Positions 1 to 6,309 of a DNA stretch of 8,552 bases are shown in pieces. The position numbers and the translations under genes were made by a program. Origin of the DNA: Cyclobacteriaceae bacterium (lineage in GTDB: Bacteria > Bacteroidota > Bacteroidia > Cytophagales > Cyclobacteriaceae). Under the pieces are notes generated by a model. That model was not told the DNA's origin. It did no database searches and saw nothing but the letters and a program-made list of their open reading frames with translations. The number at the start of each line of letters is the position of its first letter. Within the stretch, counting starts at the first letter, position 1. Location: positions 1 to 8,552 of the forward strand of contig JALOMN010000076.1 of NCBI GenBank assembly GCA_025455445.1. The letters are read 5' to 3'.

Positions 1-27
1 AAAAAGGATAATTCATAACTAGCTTCT

Positions 28-64
28 ATTTGAATTTGTAAGTCAAATTCAAATTCATTTTTTT
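28..64 (+). terminator. AT-rich hairpin plus T run, likely intrinsic terminator for a plus-strand gene left of the window
   Basis: Positions 28-38 (ATTTGAATTTG) and 44-54 (CAAATTCAAAT) are perfect reverse complements, 11 bp, around a 5-nt loop TAAGT. Seven T residues follow at 58-64 on the plus strand, three bases after the stem. The minus-strand reading has no T run next to the stem, so the main direction is probably plus, although it also lies 78 nt beyond the stop codon of the converging transporter gene and may serve both. The stem is AT-rich with only two G-C pairs, so it is weaker than a classical terminator. The rest of 1-131 holds no gene I can support. Confidence 0.55.
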
Positions 65-131
65 ATCTGCCATGCAAATTGTTTTATTTTATGCCAGGCT
101 CGAATCATCGTTCGTTACATTGCTGAAGGTA

Positions 132-1502
132 TTATCCTCCAAACACATTAAACTGATTAAGGATCACAATCACGATCACCAACGGACAAACAAATCGAAT
201 AAAAAACGACCAAATTTGTGCCGGAGTTACACCAGCAATTTTTGCCGTTGTAAAATAAGGCGAACCTTCATTGATCTCAGCAATAATTCGCGCAGGCTTT
301 ATGATCCAACCGATGTAGAGGCAAACAAACAGCGCCACGATCATGATAAAGAGGGTTCCCCAGAGGAAGTCCATAATATCCATGAAGCTGGTAATCTCCA
401 GACTAAAAATATTTAGGGTCATGGTGCTTAATGTTTCGTTAGCTCCTTTGGAGAGGGCAGATGGAATGCCAATAATTAAAGCCGCAATTGCCACAACCCA
501 GGCTGATTTTTTGCGACTCCATTTCTTTTCATCTACCAGCCATGAACCGGGAACTTCAATCATAGAAATCGTAGAGGTGAGTGCAGCAATCATTAACAGC
601 AGGAAGAAGAAGGCACCGAAAATATTTCCGCCTGGCATTTCATTGAAGATGTGTGGCAAGATCTGGAATACCAATGTGGGGCCTTGATTGGGTTCTAATC
701 CAAAAGCAAACACAGCAGGGAATACCATCAAACCTCCCATAATTGCAACACCTGTATCCAGCAATCCGATCCACAAGCTACTTTGCACAATACTTTCGTT
801 TTTGGCAAGATACGATCCGTAGGTGATCATAATTCCCCAACCAATACTCATCGAAAAGAAGCACTGGCTTAAGGCTTTTAAAAAGGTGCCGGCATTGATT
901 TTTGAAAAGTCGGGAACCAGGTAATATTTGATACCTGCACTGGCGCCTTCCAGTGTTACACTTCGAAGAATCACCACAAAAATCAGAACAAATAAAACAG
1001 GCATCAAAATCTTGGAGGCCTTTTCAATTCCTTTGGCAATATCTTTGGTAACGATCAATAAATTCAATCCAACAAAAAAGATCAGCAGGGGAATAATTAC
1101 TAGGGCATTCGCCTGAAATGAAGCGAATGAAAGTTCCATACCGGTAAGTGAAGTATAAATATAACCGATGGTCCAACCGGCAATTACACTGTAATAGCTC
1201 AATACAAAAAAGCTTACACAAAGTGCTAAGATGGGACCAATCATCCAAAAGGCATTGGCTCCAGTGTCTTTAAACGCACCAATCGGATTTTTTTTGGTCA
1301 TCCGGCCCAGAGCTACTTCATTAAATAAAAGAGGAATGCCAATCGTAAGAACACAACACAGGTAAACAAATACAAAAGCGCCTCCGCCATTCTCACCGGT
1401 TAAGTATGGAAAGCGCCAGATGTTACCGAGCCCCACCGCGGAGCCAGCCGCTGCCATGATGAATCCAAACTTAGAACCGAATTGACCTCTGTTTGCTGAC
1501 AT
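132..1502 (-). CDS. Sodium-dependent transporter, neurotransmitter:sodium symporter (NSS/SNF) family
   Basis: This 456-residue inner-membrane protein probably couples Na+ entry to uptake of an amino acid or related solute; the substrate cannot be told from sequence. The N-terminus has the family signature GSAVGLGNIWRFPYL (residues 20-34) in TM1 followed by ENGGGAF (37-43). By residue-by-residue comparison with LeuT from memory, A22, V23 and N27 of the sodium sites are kept and LeuT N21 is S21. YY at 103-104 fits TM3, FSMSIGWG (216-223) fits unwound TM6, and AALTSTIS (306-313) fits the TM8 Na2 region. D249 appears to take the place of LeuT N286 in TM7. The length resembles the shorter bacterial members such as MhsT, which have 11 rather than 12 membrane helices; I did not count helices exactly. 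The gene lies 73 nt after the SDR gene on the same strand and could be last in that operon. Confidence 0.93.
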   Translation of the reverse strand: MSANRGQFGSKFGFIMAAAGSAVGLGNIWRFPYLTGENGGGAFVFVYLCCVLTIGIPLLFNEVALGRMTKKNPIGAFKDTGANAFWMIGPILALCVSFFVLSYYSVIAGWTIGYIYTSLTGMELSFASFQANALVIIPLLIFFVGLNLLIVTKDIAKGIEKASKILMPVLFVLIFVVILRSVTLEGASAGIKYYLVPDFSKINAGTFLKALSQCFFSMSIGWGIMITYGSYLAKNESIVQSSLWIGLLDTGVAIMGGLMVFPAVFAFGLEPNQGPTLVFQILPHIFNEMPGGNIFGAFFFLLLMIAALTSTISMIEVPGSWLVDEKKWSRKKSAWVVAIAALIIGIPSALSKGANETLSTMTLNIFSLEITSFMDIMDFLWGTLFIMIVALFVCLYIGWIIKPARIIAEINEGSPYFTTAKIAGVTPAQIWSFFIRFVCPLVIVIVILNQFNVFGG

Positions 1503-1525
1503 AGTAATTTTATTTATCCGACAAG

Positions 1526-1540
1526 ATTATAAATTATAAT
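1526..1540. promoter_or_regulatory. 15-nt perfect palindrome upstream of the transporter gene
   Basis: ATTATAA (1526-1532) and TTATAAT (1534-1540) are perfect reverse complements around a single A. The site lies 24-38 nt upstream of the transporter ATG, a position suited to an operator. It is made entirely of A and T in an AT-rich spacer, so chance is a serious alternative. I found no good TAnnTTTG promoter here; the closest is TACTTTG on the minus strand at 1557-1563, one spacer base short and without a well-placed TTG. Confidence 0.25.
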
Positions 1541-1575
1541 GGTATAAAAGAATAGTCAAAGTATGAGTGGCACAA

Positions 1576-2388
1576 TTACCTGCTTTTAAGTTGTGAGGCC
1601 AACACCGCCAACCCTTCTTTGAAAGTATGAGGTTGATAACCCAATTCCTTTTTTGCTTTTTCAAAAAACTCAGCAGTTTGAATGGCAATATTATAAGGTG
1701 TCATCATTTCTTCACCCGAGATATGATAGATGCCGGTTGCCTTTTTTTGTGCAGCAAGAAAACAACCCATGGCAAGATCTTCTGCAAGTGTTGGGGTGCG
1801 CCATTGATCATTCACTACGTGAATGGTTTTTCCTTCCTCCAGGCTTTTCTTTACCCACAATACAATGTTGCTTCGGCTCATATCCGGAGTAACCCCAAAT
1901 ACCAACACGGTGCGTAATATTGCCCATGAGATAGTACTATTTATTATTGCTTTTTCTGCAGCCAACTTACTTTCACCATAATAGTTGACAGGATTCGGCA
2001 CCGCATTTTCCTCAAGCGGGCCATGCGATCCGTCAAAAATGAAATCAGTGGATACATGAACCAGGTGACATGAATTTAACGCACAGGCTGATATCAGATT
2101 TTCAACACCGGTAACATTGGCTTTCCAGCAACCTTCGCGATCAGTTTCACATTGATCTACATTGGTCATGGCAGCCGTGTGAATAATGACTGCTGGTTTC
2201 ATCAGGCTGATGACATTTTCGGTCTGTTCCGCATCCGTAATGTCTAACTCGCAAAAAGTAACGTGTGCCGGTAATTGGCCAATTTTTTTTCTTGCAGTTG
2301 CAATCGTCTGAATAGTGGACTGTTTGCTGAGCAGTTGAATTAATTTATAACCCAACAAGCCATTGGCCCCGGTAATTAGTACTCTCAT
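1576..2388 (-). CDS. RmlD-like NAD(P)-dependent SDR (dTDP-4-dehydrorhamnose reductase family), internally shortened
   Basis: This 270-residue cytoplasmic protein has an extended-SDR Rossmann fold. It shows the nucleotide-binding GANGLLG (7-13), the aspartate of ELDITD (47-52), HTAAMTNVDQCE (70-81), the catalytic set STD (113-115) with Y137 and K141 in YYGESK, and the family block NDQWRTPT (193-200). These fit the RmlD subgroup, which reduces dTDP-4-dehydrorhamnose or a related 4-keto sugar nucleotide; the real substrate is unknown. The family is usually near 290-305 residues. Here the chain passes directly from QTAEFF (237-242) to EKAKKELGY (243-251), so the usual RPxxSxL-like segment that contacts the sugar nucleotide is absent. 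The ATG overlaps the TGA of the upstream cyclophilin gene (ATGA, 2385-2388), and the preceding run of A residues fits Bacteroidota initiation. It is either a shortened functional enzyme or one losing activity. Confidence 0.85.
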   Translation of the reverse strand: MRVLITGANGLLGYKLIQLLSKQSTIQTIATARKKIGQLPAHVTFCELDITDAEQTENVISLMKPAVIIHTAAMTNVDQCETDREGCWKANVTGVENLISACALNSCHLVHVSTDFIFDGSHGPLEENAVPNPVNYYGESKLAAEKAIINSTISWAILRTVLVFGVTPDMSRSNIVLWVKKSLEEGKTIHVVNDQWRTPTLAEDLAMGCFLAAQKKATGIYHISGEEMMTPYNIAIQTAEFFEKAKKELGYQPHTFKEGLAVLASQLKSR

Positions 2389-3260
2389 TTTTTTATATCC
2401 TTATACACGTAGCCATATTCTTTGGTGATTTTACTTTTCGACATTTTTTCGACCGAGATAGTCATCACCACATCATCCATAGGTCTGTTATTACCGTCAA
2501 CTGTTTGTGAAGTAATCCGATCGATAATTTCAAATCCTTGAATGATTTCACCAAATACAGTGTAATCACCATCGAGGTGGGGTGCACCGCCCACCGTAGT
2601 ATAGACCTGTATTTGTTGTTCTGAAATTTCTTTTGTCAATTTCATCCCGGTTTGTTTTTCCAGTTCGGGCAAAATGCTCATCATCTTTTTTTGGTAAGCC
2701 GACATGTCACCCGCAGTGTAAATGAACATTAAAGAATCAATGGTGGGTTTATTGGCAGGATTGGCTATAAATTTTTGAAAGGCTTCGTTGAATTTAAGTT
2801 GATCGACTTTTAAATTTTCAACATCCGAAGGATTAATTACGGTTCCATGAACGATGTAGAACTGACTTCCATTAGATGCCTTAGTAGGGTTTTGCGCATC
2901 AGGTTGCCTTGCTGCGGCCAACGCTCCTTTTTTATGAAAGAAGTTTTTATTGAATTCAGCGTCCACAGTATAACCGGGTCCGCCCATGCCCAATGGCTGT
3001 CCGGGCTTTGCTTTTTTTGAATCAGGGTCACCACCTTGAATCATGAATCCTTTCATGACGCGATGAAAAAGTAAGCTATCATAAAATTTGTCTTCTGCCA
3101 GTTTGATGAAATTCTTTTTGTGTTTCGGTGTTTCATCATACAAGATGGCTACCATGTCGCCATAGTTAGTTTTTATTTTAATTACATAGTCACTGTTCTG
3201 AGCACAACTACTCATTAAAAATCCAATGATGAGTACTAAAAGCAAAATATTTTTTTTCAT
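2385..3260 (-). CDS. Cyclophilin-type peptidyl-prolyl cis-trans isomerase, lipoprotein
   Basis: This 291-residue protein should catalyse cis-trans isomerisation at proline bonds during folding of exported proteins. A lipoprotein signal is visible: MKK, a hydrophobic core (4-15), then LMSSC with lipidated C19, so the mature protein is membrane-anchored. The cyclophilin core has FHRVMKGFMIQGGD (65-78) with catalytic R67, F72, M73 and Q75, then SNGSQFYI (129-136), and after a break HLDGDYTVFGEI (228-239). Compared with human CypA from memory, W121 is H228 and H126 is Y233; the first change is common in cyclosporin-insensitive forms. About 80 residues (roughly 142-221), apparently helical and charged, are inserted between the two halves, making the protein longer than a simple bacterial cyclophilin. 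It starts 50 nt after holB and overlaps the SDR gene by 4 nt, which suggests translational coupling. Confidence 0.92.
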   Translation of the reverse strand: MKKNILLLVLIIGFLMSSCAQNSDYVIKIKTNYGDMVAILYDETPKHKKNFIKLAEDKFYDSLLFHRVMKGFMIQGGDPDSKKAKPGQPLGMGGPGYTVDAEFNKNFFHKKGALAAARQPDAQNPTKASNGSQFYIVHGTVINPSDVENLKVDQLKFNEAFQKFIANPANKPTIDSLMFIYTAGDMSAYQKKMMSILPELEKQTGMKLTKEISEQQIQVYTTVGGAPHLDGDYTVFGEIIQGFEIIDRITSQTVDGNNRPMDDVVMTISVEKMSKSKITKEYGYVYKDIKK

Positions 3261-3310
3261 GATATACGGTTGTGGTTATTTATATACTTAATGATAAAAA
3301 AAGGTATTAA

Positions 3311-4438
3311 TTACGATTTGATTGTTTTGGCTATCTGAAGGGAAAGGTCAAGAAAAATCATTTTGGCACTTCCGTTTCTTTCAAGGTGATAACTCGCATC
3401 ACTTATTAGGTTAGAAATGGTTTCAATTTTTTTTACATTCATAATTTTGCTGAAGTCCTGGGAAAATTTGGCTTCGCCCGATTTAATTCTGCCAATTGTT
3501 GCAGCACCAGCAAATTGAATAAGTGTTTCGCGCAGCGTGCTGAGTGTATATTGAAATAAATTTCGCTGGGCCAGTTTATCCATTTCATGAAATTCATCTG
3601 CGAGTAATACTAATTGTGCATACTCTCTCTTATAACATTTACGAAGCCAATCTGCAATGTGCGTATGATAGCTGACTTCTTTATTGTTAATTAGCTTGAG
3701 CGCGAGATTTAAATTTCCATCAGCCAATTGGATAATTTCCTGAGTTTCTTCCGGGCTTAATTCAGGATTTTTATTGCTTAAATACCCATTAAGTTCTTCG
3801 TCTGTCAGGTAGGGTACCTGTACTATTTGTGTTCGCGAAAGTATCGTGGGTAATAATTTTTCAGCAGCGTTACTTACCAGTATAAAGAAAGTGTTAACAG
3901 GTGGCTCTTCCAGTATTTTTAAAATGCCATTTGCTGCCGAAGGATGCATCAGTTCCGGTTGCCAGATGATCATTACCTTATACTTGCTTTCGAATGGTTT
4001 AAGTGAAAGTGCTTTGATTATTTCACGACTTTCGTCTCGTGAAATACTTACTTGTTTGTCTTCAGCACCAAAGGAATTTATCCAATCACTTAAGTCACCA
4101 AAAGGTTGTGCAAGCAAAAAAGTACGCCATGATTTGGTAATATCTGATTTGAATCGATCTTCGTCTTTATCATTTTTTACATTGCTCAGCGGAAATACAA
4201 AGGTGGTATCCGGATGGATGTATTTCATGCTTTTACTGCACGCAGGGCATGAGCCACAGGAGTCGTTTTCACCTTTATTCTGGCAATGAAGATAATTTGC
4301 ATAGGCTAGCGCAAGCGGCAGATTGGCAGCCCCTGGCTTTCCAATAAATAATTGTGCGTGCGCAATATGCTGGCTGCGAACAGCATCAATAAGTTTACTT
4401 TTTAGTTCTGTTAACCCAGGAATATCAGAAAATTTCAC
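3311..4438 (-). CDS. holB: DNA polymerase III subunit delta-prime, clamp loader
   Basis: This 375-residue cytoplasmic protein is a clamp-loader AAA+ subunit that works with delta and tau/gamma to open the beta clamp onto primed DNA. The N-terminus HIAHAQLFIGKPGAANLP has the family layout, but the P-loop lacks GK[ST] (GKPGAANL, 33-40), as expected for delta-prime, which does not hydrolyse ATP. Four cysteines C52, C61, C64 and C67 form the zinc module. LKILEEPP (173-180) and the sensor LSRTQ (200-204) follow; the arginine-finger motif is SRT rather than the classical SRC. The C-terminal part fits the collar domain. The start is GTG at 4436-4438 because no in-frame ATG lies between the upstream stop codon and the conserved MKFSDIPG start, and the first conserved block needs it. 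An A-rich stretch (minus strand, 4444-4451) precedes it. It is 27 nt after the GlmU-like gene and in the same frame. Confidence 0.9.
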   Translation of the reverse strand: MKFSDIPGLTELKSKLIDAVRSQHIAHAQLFIGKPGAANLPLALAYANYLHCQNKGENDSCGSCPACSKSMKYIHPDTTFVFPLSNVKNDKDEDRFKSDITKSWRTFLLAQPFGDLSDWINSFGAEDKQVSISRDESREIIKALSLKPFESKYKVMIIWQPELMHPSAANGILKILEEPPVNTFFILVSNAAEKLLPTILSRTQIVQVPYLTDEELNGYLSNKNPELSPEETQEIIQLADGNLNLALKLINNKEVSYHTHIADWLRKCYKREYAQLVLLADEFHEMDKLAQRNLFQYTLSTLRETLIQFAGAATIGRIKSGEAKFSQDFSKIMNVKKIETISNLISDASYHLERNGSAKMIFLDLSLQIAKTIKS

Positions 4439-4465
4439 TTCACTTTTTTTTAGAATTCGCGATAC

Positions 4466-5653
4466 TTATTTCTTTTCCCAAACCCGGTATATGGCTGACT
4501 GTGCATAAATCGCAGAGAGTATATCAAGATCAATTTCTGAAATGGTGATTGATCTTCGTTCCATCACTTTCCGTGCAGTTTCCATAGCCTTACTAAATTG
4601 AAATGTGCTGAATCCGGCTGCACCTCCCCAGGCAAAGGAAGGAATAAAAGTACGGGGGTATCCTGATCCGAAAAGACTTGCACTCACACCTACTACAGTG
4701 CCTGAGTTGAACATCATGTTGATACCGCACTTACTGTGATCTCCAAACATCAATCCACAAAACATCAAACCAGTATCTACGAATCCACCTTTGCCATAAT
4801 TCCAAAGCTTAATGTTTTCATAATTATTTTTGAGATTACTGGTGTTAGTATCTGCGCCAATATTACACCACTCACCAATTACTGAATTGCCAAGAAAACC
4901 ATCATGCGCTTTATTGCTATAGCCAAAAATTACGGAGTTGCTTACTTCGCCACCAATTTTTGAAAATGGTCCTACGGTAGTATCGCCTCTTACTTTCGCA
5001 CCCATATTCACATGCGATTCTTCGCATAAGGCAAACGGTCCACGAATAATCGCACCTTCATTGACAAAAGAATTTTTGCCCAGATAGATTGGACCATTTT
5101 CTGCATTCAGCACAGCTGCTCTCACCTGGGCGCCTTCTTCTATAAAAATATTGTCTGAACCATACACGCGAGTGTGAGGGTCTGAAAGAAGTTCTGACTT
5201 TCGTCCTTCTGTGATTAATTTAAAGTCGGCTCTTATCTGCGCGCCATTATTTTGATAGATTTTCCAAACCTGATCAATAAGGCTAAGCGAATTTTTATAG
5301 TCTATAATTTTTCCTGTGATAATTTCCGGCACTTCATCATCCGGAGTGCGCACCGCAAGTATCATCTGATTGCTCATGATAGCATCGCCAGACCCTAGTT
5401 CTTCGATTGCCTTTACGAAGGAAGCATCAGGGCAAACTGCGCCATTAATCCAAACGTTATCAGATTCAATTCTGACCGGATATTTTTTGGAGAGATAAAC
5501 TTCCGTTGAAAAAGAAGGTTGAGTGTGCAGATATCGTTGCCATTTCTCCGCTATTGTGAGAATACCCACACGAATATCTCCCACAGGTCGGGTAAACGTA
5601 AATGGTAAAAGGTTTTGACGAATTGTTGGATTATCAAAAAGGATTACGTTCAT
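4466..5653 (-). CDS. GlmU-family sugar-nucleotide protein (nucleotidyltransferase-like N-terminus, left-handed beta-helix acetyltransferase-like C-terminus)
   Basis: This 395-residue cytoplasmic protein resembles the alternative GlmU group of Bacteroidota, proposed to make UDP-GlcNAc from glucosamine-1-phosphate for peptidoglycan and LPS. Numbering starts at the ATG at 5653. The N-terminal half opens with MNVILFDNPTIRQNLLPFTF, then TRPVGDIRVGILTIAEKW (21-38), and lacks the classical GxGTRM nucleotide loop of true GlmU. The C-terminal half (about 160-335) has imperfect hexapeptide repeats of a beta-helix. AHDGFLGN (249-256) and NIGADTNTSNLKNN (264-277) align with E. coli GlmU around catalytic His363, making H250 the likely acetyltransfer base. 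A longer frame exists from a GTG at 5674, adding METYFSG; I prefer the ATG because relatives as I recall them begin there and a possible promoter covers the extra codons. It is the first gene of the minus-strand cluster, upstream of holB. Activity at the first half is uncertain. Confidence 0.85.
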   Translation of the reverse strand: MNVILFDNPTIRQNLLPFTFTRPVGDIRVGILTIAEKWQRYLHTQPSFSTEVYLSKKYPVRIESDNVWINGAVCPDASFVKAIEELGSGDAIMSNQMILAVRTPDDEVPEIITGKIIDYKNSLSLIDQVWKIYQNNGAQIRADFKLITEGRKSELLSDPHTRVYGSDNIFIEEGAQVRAAVLNAENGPIYLGKNSFVNEGAIIRGPFALCEESHVNMGAKVRGDTTVGPFSKIGGEVSNSVIFGYSNKAHDGFLGNSVIGEWCNIGADTNTSNLKNNYENIKLWNYGKGGFVDTGLMFCGLMFGDHSKCGINMMFNSGTVVGVSASLFGSGYPRTFIPSFAWGGAAGFSTFQFSKAMETARKVMERRSITISEIDLDILSAIYAQSAIYRVWEKK

Positions 5654-5657
5654 GCCG

Positions 5658-5689
5658 CTAAAATAGGTTTCCACGTGGCGATTGACAAA
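5658..5689 (-). promoter_or_regulatory. Possible Bacteroidota-type promoter for the GlmU-like gene
   Basis: On the minus strand, TTTG (5686-5689) is followed after 20 nt by TATTTTAG (5658-5665), one mismatch from TAnnTTTG. The last base is only 4 nt from the ATG at 5653, so transcription would begin at or very near the start codon and the message would be nearly leaderless. The spacer includes an 8-bp palindrome CCACGTGG (5671-5678). The mismatch and the tight placement make this a weak call; if real, it excludes the alternative GTG start at 5674. Confidence 0.3.
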
Positions 5690-5690
5690 T

Positions 5691-5703
5691 AATGTCTGAC
5701 ATT
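5691..5703. promoter_or_regulatory. 13-nt palindrome upstream of the GlmU-like gene
   Basis: AATGTC (5691-5696) and GACATT (5698-5703) are perfect reverse complements around a single T. The site lies 38-50 nt upstream of the ATG, directly upstream of the possible -33 element. The heptamer ATTGACA occurs twice nearby (5681-5687 and 5701-5707). A regulator site is possible, but nothing identifies the regulator, and a 13-nt palindrome can arise by chance. Confidence 0.25.
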
Positions 5704-5718
5704 GACAGAAGATTAACT

Positions 5719-5753
5719 AAAAAAAAAGGCCTCATTTTCAGAGACCTTTTTTT
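5719..5753 (-). terminator. Strong intrinsic terminator for the L31 gene, symmetrical enough to act both ways
   Basis: Arms 5721-5733 and 5741-5753 pair over 13 positions with one C/A mismatch (5730/5744), around the 7-nt loop ATTTTCA. Read on the minus strand, the GGTCTC / GAGGCC stem is followed by nine T residues (complement of A 5719-5727). Read on the plus strand, it ends in seven T residues (5747-5753). It lies 106 nt beyond the L31 stop codon, which gives L31 a separate transcript and isolates the GlmU-like operon behind it. No plus-strand gene reads into it, so the minus-strand role is the likely one. Confidence 0.85.
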
Positions 5754-5859
5754 AAGCAAAACACGCTAAGAAGAAATATTTGATCAAGTGATGCTAGATT
5801 GTCTTTTATTCACTTGTGTTGTTCCTAAAAACCGATCCTGTGACCGATTTTCAAGCTGA

Positions 5860-6105
5860 CTATTTTTTGCCGTATTTCTTTTGGAATTTCTCCACACGAC
5901 CAGCTGTGTCCAAAAACATCTTTTTGCCTGTATAGAAAGGGTGTGAAGCTGAACTTACCTCGACCTTTATTACAGGATATTCTTTACCATCTTCCCACTT
6001 CATAGTTTCTTTTGGAACTGAAGTAGAACGGCTTAAAAATTTAAAATCGCTGGATGTATCCCAGAAAATTACGTCTTTATACTCTGGATGAATGCCTTTT
6101 TTCAT
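5860..6105 (-). CDS. rpmE2: 50S ribosomal protein L31 type B
   Basis: This 81-residue protein is a component of the large ribosomal subunit, at the bridge between subunits. It shows the family start [19 protein letters not shown], the middle block [13 protein letters not shown] (32-44), [10 protein letters not shown] (51-60) and the tail [14 protein letters not shown] (66-79). It has no cysteine at all, so it is the zinc-free (C-minus, type B) form, which is also usually longer than the zinc-binding form, as here. In some bacteria type B is induced under zinc starvation, but in Bacteroidota it often appears to be the ordinary copy; the window cannot decide this. The gene stands alone, with a clear promoter immediately upstream and a strong terminator downstream. 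The basic C-terminal KKYGKK is typical. Confidence 0.96.
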   Translation of the reverse strand: MKKGIHPEYKDVIFWDTSSDFKFLSRSTSVPKETMKWEDGKEYPVIKVEVSSASHPFYTGKKMFLDTAGRVEKFQKKYGKK

Positions 6106-6127
6106 ATTCTTATTGCTTAAAGGACTG

Positions 6128-6157
6128 CAAAAGTAGGAAAAGGCATTCTAAAAGCAA
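6128..6157 (-). promoter_or_regulatory. Bacteroidota housekeeping promoter of the L31 gene
   Basis: On the minus strand, TTG (6155-6157) is followed after 19 nt by TACTTTTG (6128-6135), a full match to the TAnnTTTG -7 element of the Bacteroidota primary sigma factor. The following base is C (TACTTTTGC), also common in this phylum. The element ends 22 nt before the ATG at 6105, giving a short leader of roughly 15-20 nt. There is no Shine-Dalgarno sequence in the leader. Confidence 0.8.
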
Positions 6158-6309
6158 GGCGCTGACCGTCAAATTTGCCAAGAAATTGTTATGCTTGTGC
6201 TGATTTTTAGGAGCTGAGTCTTTGAAATCTGCTAGCATAAGTTCACCTAATGGGAATATCCTCTAAATTCCACGTATTTGCATCTTTATTTTTCTTTGTC
6301 CATTTAATT

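Noticed and set aside
72..687. Two overlapping 114-codon plus-strand open frames opposite the transporter gene
   Set aside because: They are antisense to conserved membrane-protein coding sequence and their translations show no domain; they are shadow frames.
1627..1917. Plus-strand open frames opposite the RmlD-like gene
   Set aside because: They mirror a conserved SDR coding region and have no independent support.
3261..3310. TACCTTTT on the minus strand before the cyclophilin gene as an internal promoter
   Set aside because: It has one mismatch in the key final G and no TTG about 19 nt upstream; co-transcription with holB explains expression.
3846..4289. 147-codon plus-strand open frame opposite holB
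   Set aside because: It lies entirely antisense to a well-conserved holB region, has serine/leucine-rich shadow composition and no recognisable domain or start context.
5785..5816. Inverted repeat CAAGTGA / TCACTTG with an 18-nt loop downstream of the L31 gene
   Set aside because: Only 7 bp with a long loop and no T run; the real terminator is at 5719-5753.
5831..5848. Direct repeat ACCGAT spaced 12 bp apart just after the L31 stop codon
   Set aside because: Two six-base copies only, with no context suggesting a binding site or repeat array.
6275..6298. TATTTGC and TTTCTTTG upstream of the Wzi-like gene as a promoter
   Set aside because: Neither matches TAnnTTTG, and no TTG element lies at a suitable distance.
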